Assembly (NCBI GenBank): GCA_030446505.1
Contig: JAUJND010000005.1
Span: 19,130-83,129 of the forward strand
DNA: 64,000 nt
Reading direction: 5' to 3'
Origin: Chroococcidiopsidaceae cyanobacterium YX2bin18
GTDB taxonomy: Bacteria; Cyanobacteriota; Cyanobacteriia; Cyanobacteriales; Chroococcidiopsidaceae
The notes under the pieces are model-generated. The model did not search any database, was not told where the DNA came from, and saw only the letters and a program-made list of their open reading frames with translations. A program made the translations under genes and the position numbers. How positions within the stretch are numbered: position 1 is the first letter of the stretch; the number at the start of each line of letters is the position of its first letter. Positions 8,905 to 18,387 of this stretch are shown piece after piece.

Positions 8905-10203
8905 TCAGACTCGACCCCGCAAGATTTGAGCCATTTCGTTTGGCTTGGGTGATGCTTCTAGGGCGGTTTCTTCGGTGATCCGTCCTTCTTCATATAGTTT
9001 ATAAATGGACTGGTTCATCGTACACATTCCCTCAAAGTTGCACCGGGGAATTATTGACTCAATTTCTTCAATTTCATTACGAATAATGTAGTCCTTAACA
9101 GCGTCTGAGTTGATCATAATTTCATGAGTAGCAGCCCGTTTGTTATCTGTAGTCCTGACCAACCCTTGGGCAATAACCGCAACCAGAGATTCAGCTACTT
9201 GAATCCGCATCGGAGCTTGCTCTTCTGGGTTATAAAGGTTCAAAATCCGTTCGATGGTTTTGATAGCACTATTAGTGTGGAGAGTACCAAAAACCAAGTG
9301 ACCTGTCTGAGCCGCTTTTAGGGCAGTGTTAACGGTTTCGCGATCGCGCATTTCCCCAATCAGAATAATATCAGGATCTTCGCGTAGGGATGCTTTGAGG
9401 GCATTATCAAATTTGTGAGTATGGATGCCCACTTCCCGCTGTTTAATCAGCGATTTTTGACTTTTATGCACAAATTCGACCGGATCTTCAATCGAGATAA
9501 TATGTTTGGGCATCTCCTTGTTGATATAGTCGATCATCGCTGCCATTGTTGTAGATTTACCAGAACCAGTTGCTCCCGTTATCAGAATCAACCCCTTATG
9601 GTAATTACACAACTCCTGAAACACTGGTGGTAACTTCAGTTGTTCCATTGTGAGAATTTTTAAGGGAATTAACCGTAGCACCATTGCCGGACCGTTGAGG
9701 GCAACAAAAATGTTAATCCTTACCCGCGCTACTCCTTCATACTGCGTAGCACCGTCGTATTCCAGATGCTCGTTAAATTGGTTAATTTGTTGTTCGCTCA
9801 GAATCTCTCGCAGCCAGCTAAAAAACGTCGCTTCATCAATCAGGGGATAATCTGTAGAGATGATTTCACCACGTTCGCGGAAACGGGGTACTTCGCCAAC
9901 GCCCAAGTGTAGGTCAGAAACTCCTTGCTCATAAGCTTGCAGTACCAATTGCTCTAAAGTGCGTCCGCCACTACTTACCTTGTCGCTAACTGAACTCCCT
10001 AACGGTGATGCAGCCTCAGAAGCAGCTGCTGGCGGTGGCGCTAGTACGGCTGAGTCATCACGGGTGGTAGAAGCAACTTGTATTTGCTGCAACTGCGTAT
10101 TGCCCGGAGGCGCATTAGCAGCACTATATCTCGGTGGCGGTGGCGGCATTGGCGGAAGCCGGGGTGCAGGAGGAGGGGATGGCGGACGCTGTGATTGTGT
10201 CAT
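8905..10203 (-). CDS. pilT: Type IV pilus retraction ATPase PilT
   Basis: Hexameric ATPase that depolymerises type IV pili, driving twitching or phototactic motility and DNA uptake. Starting at ATG 10203 (MTQSQRPPSPP) gives 432 residues. Walker A is GATGSGKST at residues 210-218, with the Asp box ISIEDPVEFVH and the His-box region TGHLVFGTLHTN, in PilT order. An in-frame ATG 13 codons upstream exists, but its extra residues look unrelated. The first 80 residues are rich in Pro and Ala and probably disordered. It has no pil neighbours here. Confidence 0.94.
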   Translation of the reverse strand: MTQSQRPPSPPPAPRLPPMPPPPPRYSAANAPPGNTQLQQIQVASTTRDDSAVLAPPPAAASEAASPLGSSVSDKVSSGGRTLEQLVLQAYEQGVSDLHLGVGEVPRFRERGEIISTDYPLIDEATFFSWLREILSEQQINQFNEHLEYDGATQYEGVARVRINIFVALNGPAMVLRLIPLKILTMEQLKLPPVFQELCNYHKGLILITGATGSGKSTTMAAMIDYINKEMPKHIISIEDPVEFVHKSQKSLIKQREVGIHTHKFDNALKASLREDPDIILIGEMRDRETVNTALKAAQTGHLVFGTLHTNSAIKTIERILNLYNPEEQAPMRIQVAESLVAVIAQGLVRTTDNKRAATHEIMINSDAVKDYIIRNEIEEIESIIPRCNFEGMCTMNQSIYKLYEEGRITEETALEASPKPNEMAQILRGRV

Positions 10204-11104
10204 ATATCTACAACTAAACTCATACGTCCTTAGCTTTCCCAAGAAGTTGCACTTTGTACCAGATAGCTACAAACTTTGCTTGAATATTGCTATTGGTGCC
10301 TTGCAGTTAAGAACTGTACTCAAGTTCTTGACATAGAGTTAGGAATTAAAGCCACAAGATAGAGACTTCCTTCGCTCCTTTATTGACACATTTGGTTTAG
10401 GTGTTTTGAATATTAACAATTACTTAATAAGTTTTTTGAGAATAAACAGTTATAGTTACTCAAACAAGCTTTTCTATTGTAAATAGTAATCCTTACTCAG
10501 TATCAACCATTGTATTGCTCAGGACGTAGCTAGATTTTGGCATCGACTTTAAATACGCTTGAGCAGATTAGCAGTAATGCCTTATATCAAGTCTCCTAAA
10601 TCAATGTATTGAGTCTCTTTAATTATTAAGGCGGATGTCTGCGAGAAAATGCTGCCAAAGAGAACTGGTCTTGAGGAGTATTATCTTAGGCAAATGCAGA
10701 ACCTGCGTAAGAACATAACTTACTAAGCAAAGTAGCATGATTATGAGAAAAAGCAATCAAAATGATAATAAATATTAAGCTGAGATATTCATTAGATGAA
10801 GCTGCTCAAAGCCTTACAATTCACTAACTCACAGATTTTTTTGGCAACCACCAATTAAAACCTTGATTTGGACTAGCTTCTAGCATTTATGTCTAATGAT
10901 AGATGTCACTAAACACTGGAATAAGTGATTCCAGAAAATCCTCAAGCTTCATAAAGGCAAATGATTAAATGTAAAGTTTGTTAACTATTCGATCATTTTA
11001 CCAAATAGGTTTTATATACTAATTTCTATTGACGGACTAGTTTGGCACTAGTCAAATGAAATTTTACTCAATTTAATTTATTTCATTTTCTTGGAGGGAA
11101 ATGT
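10204..11104. other. Long AT-rich gene-free stretch with two hairpins
   Basis: No credible coding sequence is seen in 900 bases between pilT and the next gene. Two perfect 7-base inverted repeats are present: CTGGAAT/ATTCCAG with a 5-base loop (10916-10934), and GACTAGT/ACTAGTC with a 5-base loop (11035-11053). The second is about 50 bases before the downstream start codon, so it could lie in a transcript leader or be an operator. Confidence 0.55.
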
Positions 11105-11479
11105 ATGGCTCTAGCTCAAAGCTCCAGTCTTGATAAGACATATTCTTTAGCTACGATTAAAAGCTTTTTAATCTGGACTTTCACTTTGGCAGTTTGTTTA
11201 TTAGTTGTCGGTTTTCCGTTAGTAGTTTTGATGGCTACAGTTGGTTTTCTACTCTCAATGGTTTTAGAATCAATCATGCCGATTAGTGCCGTATTACTGG
11301 TAGCAGGTAGTTTGATTGGGCTGAATGTAATGGCAGTGCTTGTTGGAGCTTGTGTGTTAACCCTTAAAGGCGTTCACCCGCATCAAGTTAGCTGGTTAAA
11401 CTGGCTACATGGCGAGGCAGATCCCCTTCAAAGTTCCACCTTCGCTGCTTGTCCTTTAACCTGTGATATGAAGGACTAA
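11105..11479 (+). CDS. Small hydrophobic membrane protein, unknown function
   Basis: A 124-residue protein preceded by a strong ribosome binding site (TTGGAGGGAAATGT-ATG). It has three probable membrane segments at about residues 20-42, 45-65 and 70-97 (FLIWTFTLAVCLLVVGFPLV, VVLMATVGFLLSMVL, SAVLLVAGSLIGLNVMAVL), then a short polar tail with two Cys. I do not recognise a family. It stands alone, with a long leader upstream and a clear terminator 59 bases beyond the stop, so it is probably a single-gene transcript. Confidence 0.7.
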   Translation: MALAQSSSLDKTYSLATIKSFLIWTFTLAVCLLVVGFPLVVLMATVGFLLSMVLESIMPISAVLLVAGSLIGLNVMAVLVGACVLTLKGVHPHQVSWLNWLHGEADPLQSSTFAACPLTCDMKD

Positions 11480-11537
11480 GGGGTGCTGAACTACGGGATG
11501 TCTTGAATTTAAAGCTATTCCGAAAACAGTGCATCTG

Positions 11538-11558
11538 CCCGGTTAAGCCGGGTTTTTT
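11538..11558 (+). terminator. Rho-independent terminator
   Basis: CCCGG (11538-11542) pairs with CCGGG (11548-11552) and is followed directly by TTTTTT. It ends the transcript of the small membrane protein. The following 287 bases to wecB contain one HIP1 site and nothing else I can name. Confidence 0.85.
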
Positions 11559-11845
11559 AATGCCTAAAATCTTTAGTAGTTGGTTTGAGTAACAAATTTT
11601 CGGAGAGTATATGATGGCGAAGCAGAAGCGTCTATCAAACATTGCTCCTAATGGGACTTAAGTGGAGCAAGGGCGATCGCTGTTTGCTATCAGGCGGAGA
11701 CTGCCATAAAAACTTTTCAGATTCTTACTTAGTCGTGGTTATTAAGATGCAAAGACGTGCAGCGGAGCCTATTAGTTTAGACATTGCTTGCACATAAAAT
11801 CAGGGGCGTTTAAGATTTTGTGGTTAACTGCTGATTCAGCATTCA

Positions 11846-12958
11846 ATGGCAAATCGAAAACAAGTTTGCATTATTTTAGGTACGCGCCCAGAAGCAATTA
11901 AGCTGGCTGCGGTAATTGAAGTATTCCGGCACTCACCCACCTTTGACACGCAAGTAATTTTAACAGGTCAGCATCGAGAGATGGTTGAACAAGTTATGCA
12001 ACTGTTTGACCTGACAGCAGATAAGAATCTAGAAATTATGCAGGCGGGGCAATCACTCACTGATATTACTTGCCGTAGTTTGCGGGGGTTGGAAGCGCTA
12101 TTCCAGCAGAGTAAACCAGACTTGGTAATCGTGCAAGGCGATACGACAACGGCTTTTGCCGCAGCAATGGCAGCCTTTTACCAAAAAATTCCCGTCGGTC
12201 ATGTGGAAGCCGGATTGCGAACTGATGATTTGTACAATCCTTATCCAGAGGAGGCAAATCGGCGATTAATTTCTCAAGTGACTCAGTTGCACTTTGCGCC
12301 GACAACACTTGCTACGGAAAATTTACAACGCTCTGGGGTGGTAGGTGAAATTCACTTAACTGGTAACACAGTTATTGATGCCTTGCTGTCGGTAGCTAAG
12401 CGCCAGCCTGAGTGCAAGATTAACGGTCTAGATTGGGGAAATTATCGTACCCTCCTGGCAACAGTTCATCGGCGGGAAAATTGGGGAGAACCACTCCAAG
12501 GAATTGCTCAAGGATTTTTGCAAATATTAGAGAAGTTTTCCGATACAGCGTTACTGTTGCCGCTGCATCGCAATCCTACAGTGCGAGAACCACTCCAGGC
12601 ACTTTTAGGCAATCATCCTAGAGTTTTTTTAACAGAACCCTTAGACTATGCTGAATTGGTGGGGGCAATTGGGCGATCGCACCTTTTATTAACTGATTCA
12701 GGGGGATTGCAAGAAGAAGCACCGAGTTTAGGAAAACCAGTTTTGGTGTTGCGAGAAACAACGGAGCGACCAGAAGCCGTTACTGCTGGTACAGCAAAGT
12801 TAGTCGGCACTGATCCGGCGCAAATTGTTGCTGCTGCAACTGATTTGTTAAGTAATCCAGCTGCCTATCAAGCGATGGCTACGGCGATTAATCCGTTTGG
12901 GGATGGTCGTGCAGCAGAGCGGATTTTTCAAATTGTGGGAAATTATTTAAGCTCTTAG
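11846..12958 (+). CDS. wecB: UDP-N-acetylglucosamine 2-epimerase, non-hydrolysing
   Basis: Interconverts UDP-GlcNAc and UDP-ManNAc, giving precursor for cell-surface polysaccharide. The 370-residue length is typical. Motifs are ILGTRPEAIKL at the N-terminus, HVEAGLRTDD in the middle and LTDSGGLQEEAPSLGKPVLV with RETTERPEA near the C-terminus, all matching the GT-B-like epimerase fold. No other polysaccharide genes are nearby. Confidence 0.95.
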   Translation: MANRKQVCIILGTRPEAIKLAAVIEVFRHSPTFDTQVILTGQHREMVEQVMQLFDLTADKNLEIMQAGQSLTDITCRSLRGLEALFQQSKPDLVIVQGDTTTAFAAAMAAFYQKIPVGHVEAGLRTDDLYNPYPEEANRRLISQVTQLHFAPTTLATENLQRSGVVGEIHLTGNTVIDALLSVAKRQPECKINGLDWGNYRTLLATVHRRENWGEPLQGIAQGFLQILEKFSDTALLLPLHRNPTVREPLQALLGNHPRVFLTEPLDYAELVGAIGRSHLLLTDSGGLQEEAPSLGKPVLVLRETTERPEAVTAGTAKLVGTDPAQIVAAATDLLSNPAAYQAMATAINPFGDGRAAERIFQIVGNYLSS

Positions 12959-13060
12959 CTAATTGCTGGAACCACCAGAGAGGATTTAAACATTGTGACA
13001 CCGTTGATTAATCTCAGCCTCTAAGCACCAATTGCAAGTAAGTGACACTAAAAACTTAGT

Positions 13061-14629
13061 TTAAATGACGTTCCCCTCCATATTTTTAAAAACTTCCTGT
13101 AATACGGGTGATAGTTTACTACTCAACCTACCAGAGCGGATAAACTCAGCATAGGTATCAGCTTCAATAGCTAGCAGTTGCTGTTGGAGTTGTTCACTAC
13201 CAAAGTCCCGTAGTTGGGGATACTCATTCCGCAACTGGTTAATTTCGTCCTGAAGGCTATCAAGTTGTCCTTGGACAAGGGCTTTCTGATAATGATAAAA
13301 CTCTGGGTCTATTTCTGGACGAGTGTTTGCCGGAGTTAGGTACTGGAGAACTCGACTGAGTGCTGTCCAACGAGCGATCGCTTCCAGATATTCCTGACGC
13401 ACAGACTCATTATTTAATAGTCCCAGTTTTTCTAATAAAGGTTTAGTCGTTAACCCTTGTACTAGCAGTGTAAACAGAACTACGCCAAACACTGTGGAAA
13501 TAATTTCTGTTCGTTCTTGTAGGACAACTGGCACACTTAAAGCCAGAGCAATTGATACAGAACCTCGCAGTCCTCCCCACCAAAGCACAGTTTGATCTGG
13601 TAGTGAAATTCTAGATTTAGCTAACCAATTGCTCAATGCTCCTAAACCATAAATAGCGATCGCTCGCGTTAAAAGCATTGCTCCTATAGTTACAGCAATT
13701 AGTCCTAAATTTGCTCTCAAATCAGCAAATCTGATCTGATCGCCAATTAGGAGAAAGACTATTGAATTTACAAAAAATGCCAAAAAATCCCAAAACTGAG
13801 TCACCGCCAACCTTGTACTTGGCTGCATACCGATCAAAGAACCAAAATTTCCCAAGATTAAGCCAGTTGTAACAACTCCAATTACTCCAGAGCCGCCTAA
13901 ATCCTCTGTAATTATATAAGTACCGTAAGCCGAAACTAAGGTTAAAGATTGCTCTACCAAAGGTAAATCAAAGCGCTGGGTGAGATAGGAAATACCAAAA
14001 CCGATTAAGCTGCCAACTCCAATGCCAATGCCAACTACAGCAAAAAAACGCGCTACCAGAGTTGGAATTTCAAATTCATCCGTTCCGAGAGAAATTCCTA
14101 CTAAAAAGCTAAAAGCAACAACAGCAATGCCATCATTAAATAAACTCTCTCCCTCCATTAAAATAGCTAAACGTTTTTCAACACCCAGTTCTCGGAATAC
14201 CGCAACTACAGAAACCGGATCTGTTGCAGATAAACAAGCTCCTACCAAAAGTGCTGTTGCTAAAGAAGCACCAACTAGTTGATTTGCCAAAGCTACGCCA
14301 ACAACAGAAATAACTACCCCCAAACCAGCATAAATACTAATCGGTACTAAATCCTGCTTCAGTTTAGACCAATCTAGATTCCAAGCTGCTTCAAATAAAA
14401 GCGGCGGCAAAAAAATCGTTAAAATTAATTGTGGCGAAAGGCTAACCAAACGAACATCTAGAAATGCTAAGCCCAAACCCACAATTACTAAAAGTAGTGT
14501 ATATGGAATTAGGCGAAACCAACTAAAGATTTGCGGCAAAGTTGCCACACTTAAAGAAACAGATAGCACTAAGAGAAATTGCTTCAGATTTTGCTCAATT
14601 CCTGCGCTAACTATATTTTCTGGAGTCAT
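13061..14629 (-). CDS. CPA1-type Na+/H+ antiporter
   Basis: A 522-residue cation:proton antiporter with about 12 membrane segments. It carries the FLPPLLFEAAWNLDW segment of the CPA1/NhaP group and the conserved ACLSATDPVSVVAVFRELG and GESLFNDGIAVV motifs, whose Asp residues lie in the transport core. The last ~110 residues are a soluble tail rich in Gln and Glu. It starts 19 bases after the DUF389 gene, so the two form an operon with DUF389 first. Inferred role: sodium or pH homeostasis under salt or desiccation stress. Confidence 0.92.
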   Translation of the reverse strand: MTPENIVSAGIEQNLKQFLLVLSVSLSVATLPQIFSWFRLIPYTLLLVIVGLGLAFLDVRLVSLSPQLILTIFLPPLLFEAAWNLDWSKLKQDLVPISIYAGLGVVISVVGVALANQLVGASLATALLVGACLSATDPVSVVAVFRELGVEKRLAILMEGESLFNDGIAVVAFSFLVGISLGTDEFEIPTLVARFFAVVGIGIGVGSLIGFGISYLTQRFDLPLVEQSLTLVSAYGTYIITEDLGGSGVIGVVTTGLILGNFGSLIGMQPSTRLAVTQFWDFLAFFVNSIVFLLIGDQIRFADLRANLGLIAVTIGAMLLTRAIAIYGLGALSNWLAKSRISLPDQTVLWWGGLRGSVSIALALSVPVVLQERTEIISTVFGVVLFTLLVQGLTTKPLLEKLGLLNNESVRQEYLEAIARWTALSRVLQYLTPANTRPEIDPEFYHYQKALVQGQLDSLQDEINQLRNEYPQLRDFGSEQLQQQLLAIEADTYAEFIRSGRLSSKLSPVLQEVFKNMEGNVI

Positions 14630-14648
14630 GGAATTACAAATAAAATAA

Positions 14649-15668
14649 TTAATTGTTTGACTTAAAACTAGAATTTACATCTTCTCGCCTAACTTCTTCA
14701 AGTTGACTAACTTCAAAAATTAGTGTAAACGGTTGACCCATTTCTTTTTCTACAAACTCTTCTAAAAGCTGCACTTGCTTTGGCGTTAAAATTTTCTTGC
14801 TACGAACAGTTAGCCGGACTTGAGGCGGATTGCTTGACCAATTAGCCTTGCTTTTAACTAATTCCATCTGCTGAAAAGTATTAGTTTTGTTCACTAATGC
14901 TTGCTTCAGACTAGCTTCGAGTCTGGCATGATTGATTAAATCAACAAAGCTTGCACTTAGAGGTATGAGTAGGATAGCGGTTAAGACTAGTGTCCAACCA
15001 AGAGCTTTTTGAGCACGAGCTAACGGAGTGTAGCCTGCAATTAAAAATATCAGCATACAAGAGAGAGTAATTCCCAACAAGTTGGTTAGATAAAGAAGAG
15101 TTGCACCCCGACTCAGTAACCAATCTGCTTGAGATAAACCTAAGCCAATCACACAAATAGGAGGCATCAGAGCAACAGCGATCGCTGTTCCAGCCAGAGT
15201 ACCAGAAACTTTAGGCTGAACTTTGGCAAAACCACTAATTCCCCCAGCAGCAACGGCAATTCCCAGGTCTAACAAAGTTGGTTCAGAACGCGCAAAAACT
15301 TCACTGCCAAATTCTGGAAGTCTTACCAAAGAACCCAGAAGCCAAGCTAAAAAAATTGCTAGAAGTGTACCAACTACTATTGCAATTAGACCTTTGCGGA
15401 ATAAAACAATATTGCCTTCTAAGGCTCCAAATGCTAATCCCCGGATTGGTAACATCAACGGCGCAATAATCATTGCCCCAATAATTACAGCAGCACTATT
15501 AGAAAGCAGCCCTAAAGTGGCGATCATACAGGAGCCTAGAATCAACACAATATAGTTAATATTTAGGGTTGAATCTTCTAACAGCCCAACTTGTATTTCA
15601 TGGAGATCCTGTGGCTCAATTTTTCTCCTTTTGAAATAGCTAAAACGATGTTGAATGTTGTCTAGCAA
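14649..15668 (-). CDS. DUF389 (TIGR00341-type) membrane protein
   Basis: A 339-residue integral membrane protein of the DUF389 family. The diagnostic part is NSAAVIIGAMIIAPLMLPIRGLAFG-type sequence near residue 60, followed by further membrane segments and SGFAKVQPKVSGTLAGTAIAVALMPP-like repeats of the motif. The C-terminal 90 residues are soluble. The family's transport role is not established. It heads an operon with the antiporter. A second, longer DUF389 protein lies at 19414-20697 and a fossil of a third at 15815-15963, so this family is locally amplified. Confidence 0.88.
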   Translation of the reverse strand: MLDNIQHRFSYFKRRKIEPQDLHEIQVGLLEDSTLNINYIVLILGSCMIATLGLLSNSAAVIIGAMIIAPLMLPIRGLAFGALEGNIVLFRKGLIAIVVGTLLAIFLAWLLGSLVRLPEFGSEVFARSEPTLLDLGIAVAAGGISGFAKVQPKVSGTLAGTAIAVALMPPICVIGLGLSQADWLLSRGATLLYLTNLLGITLSCMLIFLIAGYTPLARAQKALGWTLVLTAILLIPLSASFVDLINHARLEASLKQALVNKTNTFQQMELVKSKANWSSNPPQVRLTVRSKKILTPKQVQLLEEFVEKEMGQPFTLIFEVSQLEEVRREDVNSSFKSNN

Positions 15669-15814
15669 AATACTCTCCTTGGATAATCAACAAAGCCTTA
15701 TCCCAAAAAATAAAAGATTATGTTGTGAGTATCTCTCCTTCTAAAGGATTATTGTTGCAATTGTTGAAGTAGTCAGTTATCCCCTATGAATAAGATTGCA
15801 AGTGCGAATATTTA

Positions 15815-15963
15815 GAGTAGATTTGCGATCACACCAGTGATGCGATCCTAGCTCACTTGCTCGAACAGGAATTTAACGTGACATCGCTAATCAATGTCAG
15901 TGTTCTTGAGCCACCAGATAGCACATTAGCATACATCCTATTGAGGTATTTACATTTAATGTA
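15815..15963 (+). pseudogene. Fossil C-terminus of a DUF389 gene
   Basis: Translation from about 15821 gives ICDHTSDAILAHLLEQEF followed by NVTSLINVSVLEPPDS. This aligns without gaps to the C-terminus of the DUF389 protein at 19414-20697 (IGDRLTHDIQTHLLKQGF, then NITPLIDVSVLKTPNI). An in-frame TAG sits at 15818. No upstream part is detectable in the ~150 bases before it. It is a remnant of a paralogue or a partial duplication. The rest of the 600-base gap (15669-16270) shows nothing else I can name. Confidence 0.75.
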
Positions 15964-16270
15964 AATGGTATCATTAACCCGAATTACTACTATTTAACTA
16001 ATGGCCTTCATAATAAGCTTGCTATCAAATTCTCATTAAAAGCTCTGTTTTACAATTCGTCCAAGAAATCTAATGTCTATTATTTTACTCAACTCTAAAC
16101 TAAATACAGCTAAGATTATTAAAACCAAAAATGTATCTAATTGACTGAAGCAAGTAAAAGGAATTATCTAAATTCTAAACCAAGCATTCTAGCGCCAAAG
16201 CTGACAGGAGAGGTGGCTTTCTGGGGTATGCCAACTAGTCTATAACGTCATAACTATCAGGAGGGTAGCC

Positions 16271-17275
16271 ATGCTGCTTTTGATTCAGGTCGTCTTGTGT
16301 GTCATGCTAGTGGTCATCGTAGGTGCGCGGCTTTCGCAGAGTGCCGATGTCTTGGCTGAGAAGACTGGTCTGGGGCGTACCTGGGTAGGCGCGGTACTGT
16401 TAGCGGGTGCAACTTCGCTGCCAGAGTTGGCGACAGGCGTAAGCGCGGTGGTTGTCTTCAACGCACCGGATCTAGCGGCAGGAGGTATTTTTGGTAGTTG
16501 TTTGTTCAACCTATTGCTCCTGGCGCTGCTGGACATTTTTACCGGACCTGGTCCACTTTTCCAACGGGCGCAGATCAGTCACGGATTAGCGGCAGGTCTA
16601 GGATCTGTGTTGCTAGGTGTTGCAGCAGCGGCGATGCTGCTGGCTCAGACAAACAATAATCTGACTCTCGGCTGGATCGGTGTTCCGAGTATTGTGTTGA
16701 TAGTGCTCTACCTGATCAGCGTGCGGATGATTGCCCAGTTTGAGCTACGACGACGTGTCGAACTGCTGGAACAGGAAGCTGAGGTGTTTCAATACGAACA
16801 TATTAAGCCTAAGCAGGCATACCTGACATTTGCCTTACTCTCGGTGGCAATTGTAGTGCTTGGCGTGTGGCTAGCATCACTGGGCGATCGCGTTGCGGCA
16901 GTAACGGGGCTGGGACAGAGTTTCGTTGGTGCCCTCCTGCTGGCAGCAGCAACTTCTCTACCTGAGGCAGTTGCATCAATAGCAGCTATCCGGCTTAATG
17001 CTGTGGATCTAGCAGTTTCCAATATATTTGGTTCGAATATCTGCAACCTGGCAATTTTGGGGATCTACGATCTGGTGTATTTCCGGGGCGACTTCTGGTC
17101 GAACGTTAGTCAGGTGCATATCTTCACCGCTGTTGTGGCAATAGTAATGACTTCGGTGGCGATTGTCGGGTTAATATACCGCGCTGCACGCCCAAGACGA
17201 CTATACATAACATGGGATGCGATGGCGCTGATCGCACTTTATGTCGGTGGGATGTATGTTATCTATCGCAGTTGA
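16271..17275 (+). CDS. Ca2+/cation:Na+ or H+ exchanger, YrbG/CaxA-like
   Basis: A 334-residue antiporter of the Ca2+:cation antiporter superfamily with two inverted halves, each with the alpha-repeat: GATSLPELATGVSAV (about residue 46) and AATSLPEAVASIAAI (about 225). The paired GATSLPE/AATSLPE motifs hold the acidic ion-coordinating residues. About ten membrane segments are present. GGAGGGTAGCC upstream is a good ribosome binding site. It is the first gene of a five-gene plus-strand run with two MscS-type genes, DUF389 and DUF2254, suggesting ion balance under osmotic stress (inference). Confidence 0.9.
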   Translation: MLLLIQVVLCVMLVVIVGARLSQSADVLAEKTGLGRTWVGAVLLAGATSLPELATGVSAVVVFNAPDLAAGGIFGSCLFNLLLLALLDIFTGPGPLFQRAQISHGLAAGLGSVLLGVAAAAMLLAQTNNNLTLGWIGVPSIVLIVLYLISVRMIAQFELRRRVELLEQEAEVFQYEHIKPKQAYLTFALLSVAIVVLGVWLASLGDRVAAVTGLGQSFVGALLLAAATSLPEAVASIAAIRLNAVDLAVSNIFGSNICNLAILGIYDLVYFRGDFWSNVSQVHIFTAVVAIVMTSVAIVGLIYRAARPRRLYITWDAMALIALYVGGMYVIYRS

Positions 17276-17290
17276 GAAAGGAGACCGTAG

Positions 17291-18292
17291 TTGCAGCAGA
17301 TCTTTGAGGGGAGCAAACTGATTGGCGTTAATACTGAAATAGGGCTAAAGTTGCTGCTCACGTTAGCTTTCCTTGTCGCGCTTTGGCTGCTGCGTCGGGT
17401 GGCTAACGCTTCTGTAAGGGAAGTGCTGCGCGGGCGTTACAACGAGCGGATTTGGTTCTTGGCAGGACAGGGTATAAACCTGTTCGCAGCAGTGCTGTTG
17501 ATACTAGGTCTGTTGGCAATCTGGTTCGACAACCCAAATCGTCTCGCCACCGCTGTAGGGTTGGTGACGGCAGGTGTAGCCTTCGCACTCCAAAAGGTAA
17601 TTACGGCGCTAGCAGGATACTTCGTGATTCTACGCGCCAATATATTCAGTGTTGGCGATCGCATCACAATGGGTGGCGTGCGCGGTGATGTAATCGAACT
17701 GGGTTTTATCCATACCACGATCATGGAGATGGGGCAGCCACCTTCAATCCAGGATACAACTTCCCCTAGCTGGGTTAAAAGCCGTCAGTTCACTGGACGT
17801 ATTGTTACCGTCACCAACGAAACAATATTTTAACAGACAGTGTACAACTACACGCGGGATTTTCATTATCTTTGTGAAGAAATAAGTATTAATATATCCT
17901 ATACACCTGAACGCGATCACGATGAGCAGATTTTGTTGGAGTGTGCCGATAATCACACTGAACACATCAACGAGATGAGCCAGGAAGCTTTGCGGGTAAT
18001 GCGCGATCGCTACTTCCTGCATTCTGCTGACCTAACACCAAAGGTATTCTATCGGATCACCAACAACTGGCTAGAGCTTACTGTGCGCTTCGTCGTTAAG
18101 GAACACGGCATCCGCGACATCAAAGATGCTGTCAGCCGCGATATTCTAAAAGCTTTCGATGCAGCCGATATTAGTATTGCTACAACCGCTTACAATATCG
18201 TAGGATTTCCCCCGCTACGCATTGAAAACGGTGTCCGCCCACAGGAAAAGGAGAAAACAGAAGATGGGGAAACCCGCTCATTTCCAAGCTGA
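17291..18292 (+). pseudogene. MscS-family channel interrupted by an in-frame stop
   Basis: The first part (TTG start at 17291, after AAAGGAGA) encodes 180 residues with two membrane segments and the MscS pore-domain pattern (AFALQKVITALAGYFVIL, then GDRITMGGVRGDVIELGFIHTTI). It stops at TAA 17831-17833 just after VTNETIF. The same frame then continues QTVYNYTRDFHYLCEEISI, which is normal MscS beta-domain sequence, to 18292. A single G-to-T change (GAA to TAA) would explain it. Unlike most breaks here this is a nonsense change, not an indel, and the downstream part keeps a good frame. Recent inactivation, read-through or a base-call error are all possible. The predicted protein is 333 residues. 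Confidence 0.85.
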
Positions 18293-18387
18293 ACCTAGAA
18301 GATGGGGAAAATGGCAGCTTACTAACCGGAGTTAAAATTCATTTATTCTTGAGTAAAATTACCAATTTTTATTAACACTAAGGTCTC

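Noticed and set aside
9959..10336. Glycine-rich 125-residue open frame opposite pilT
   Set aside because: It is antisense to the Pro-rich N-terminus of PilT, which explains its composition. No ribosome binding site.
17437..17724. 95-residue open frame opposite mscS
   Set aside because: Antisense shadow of a conserved coding region.
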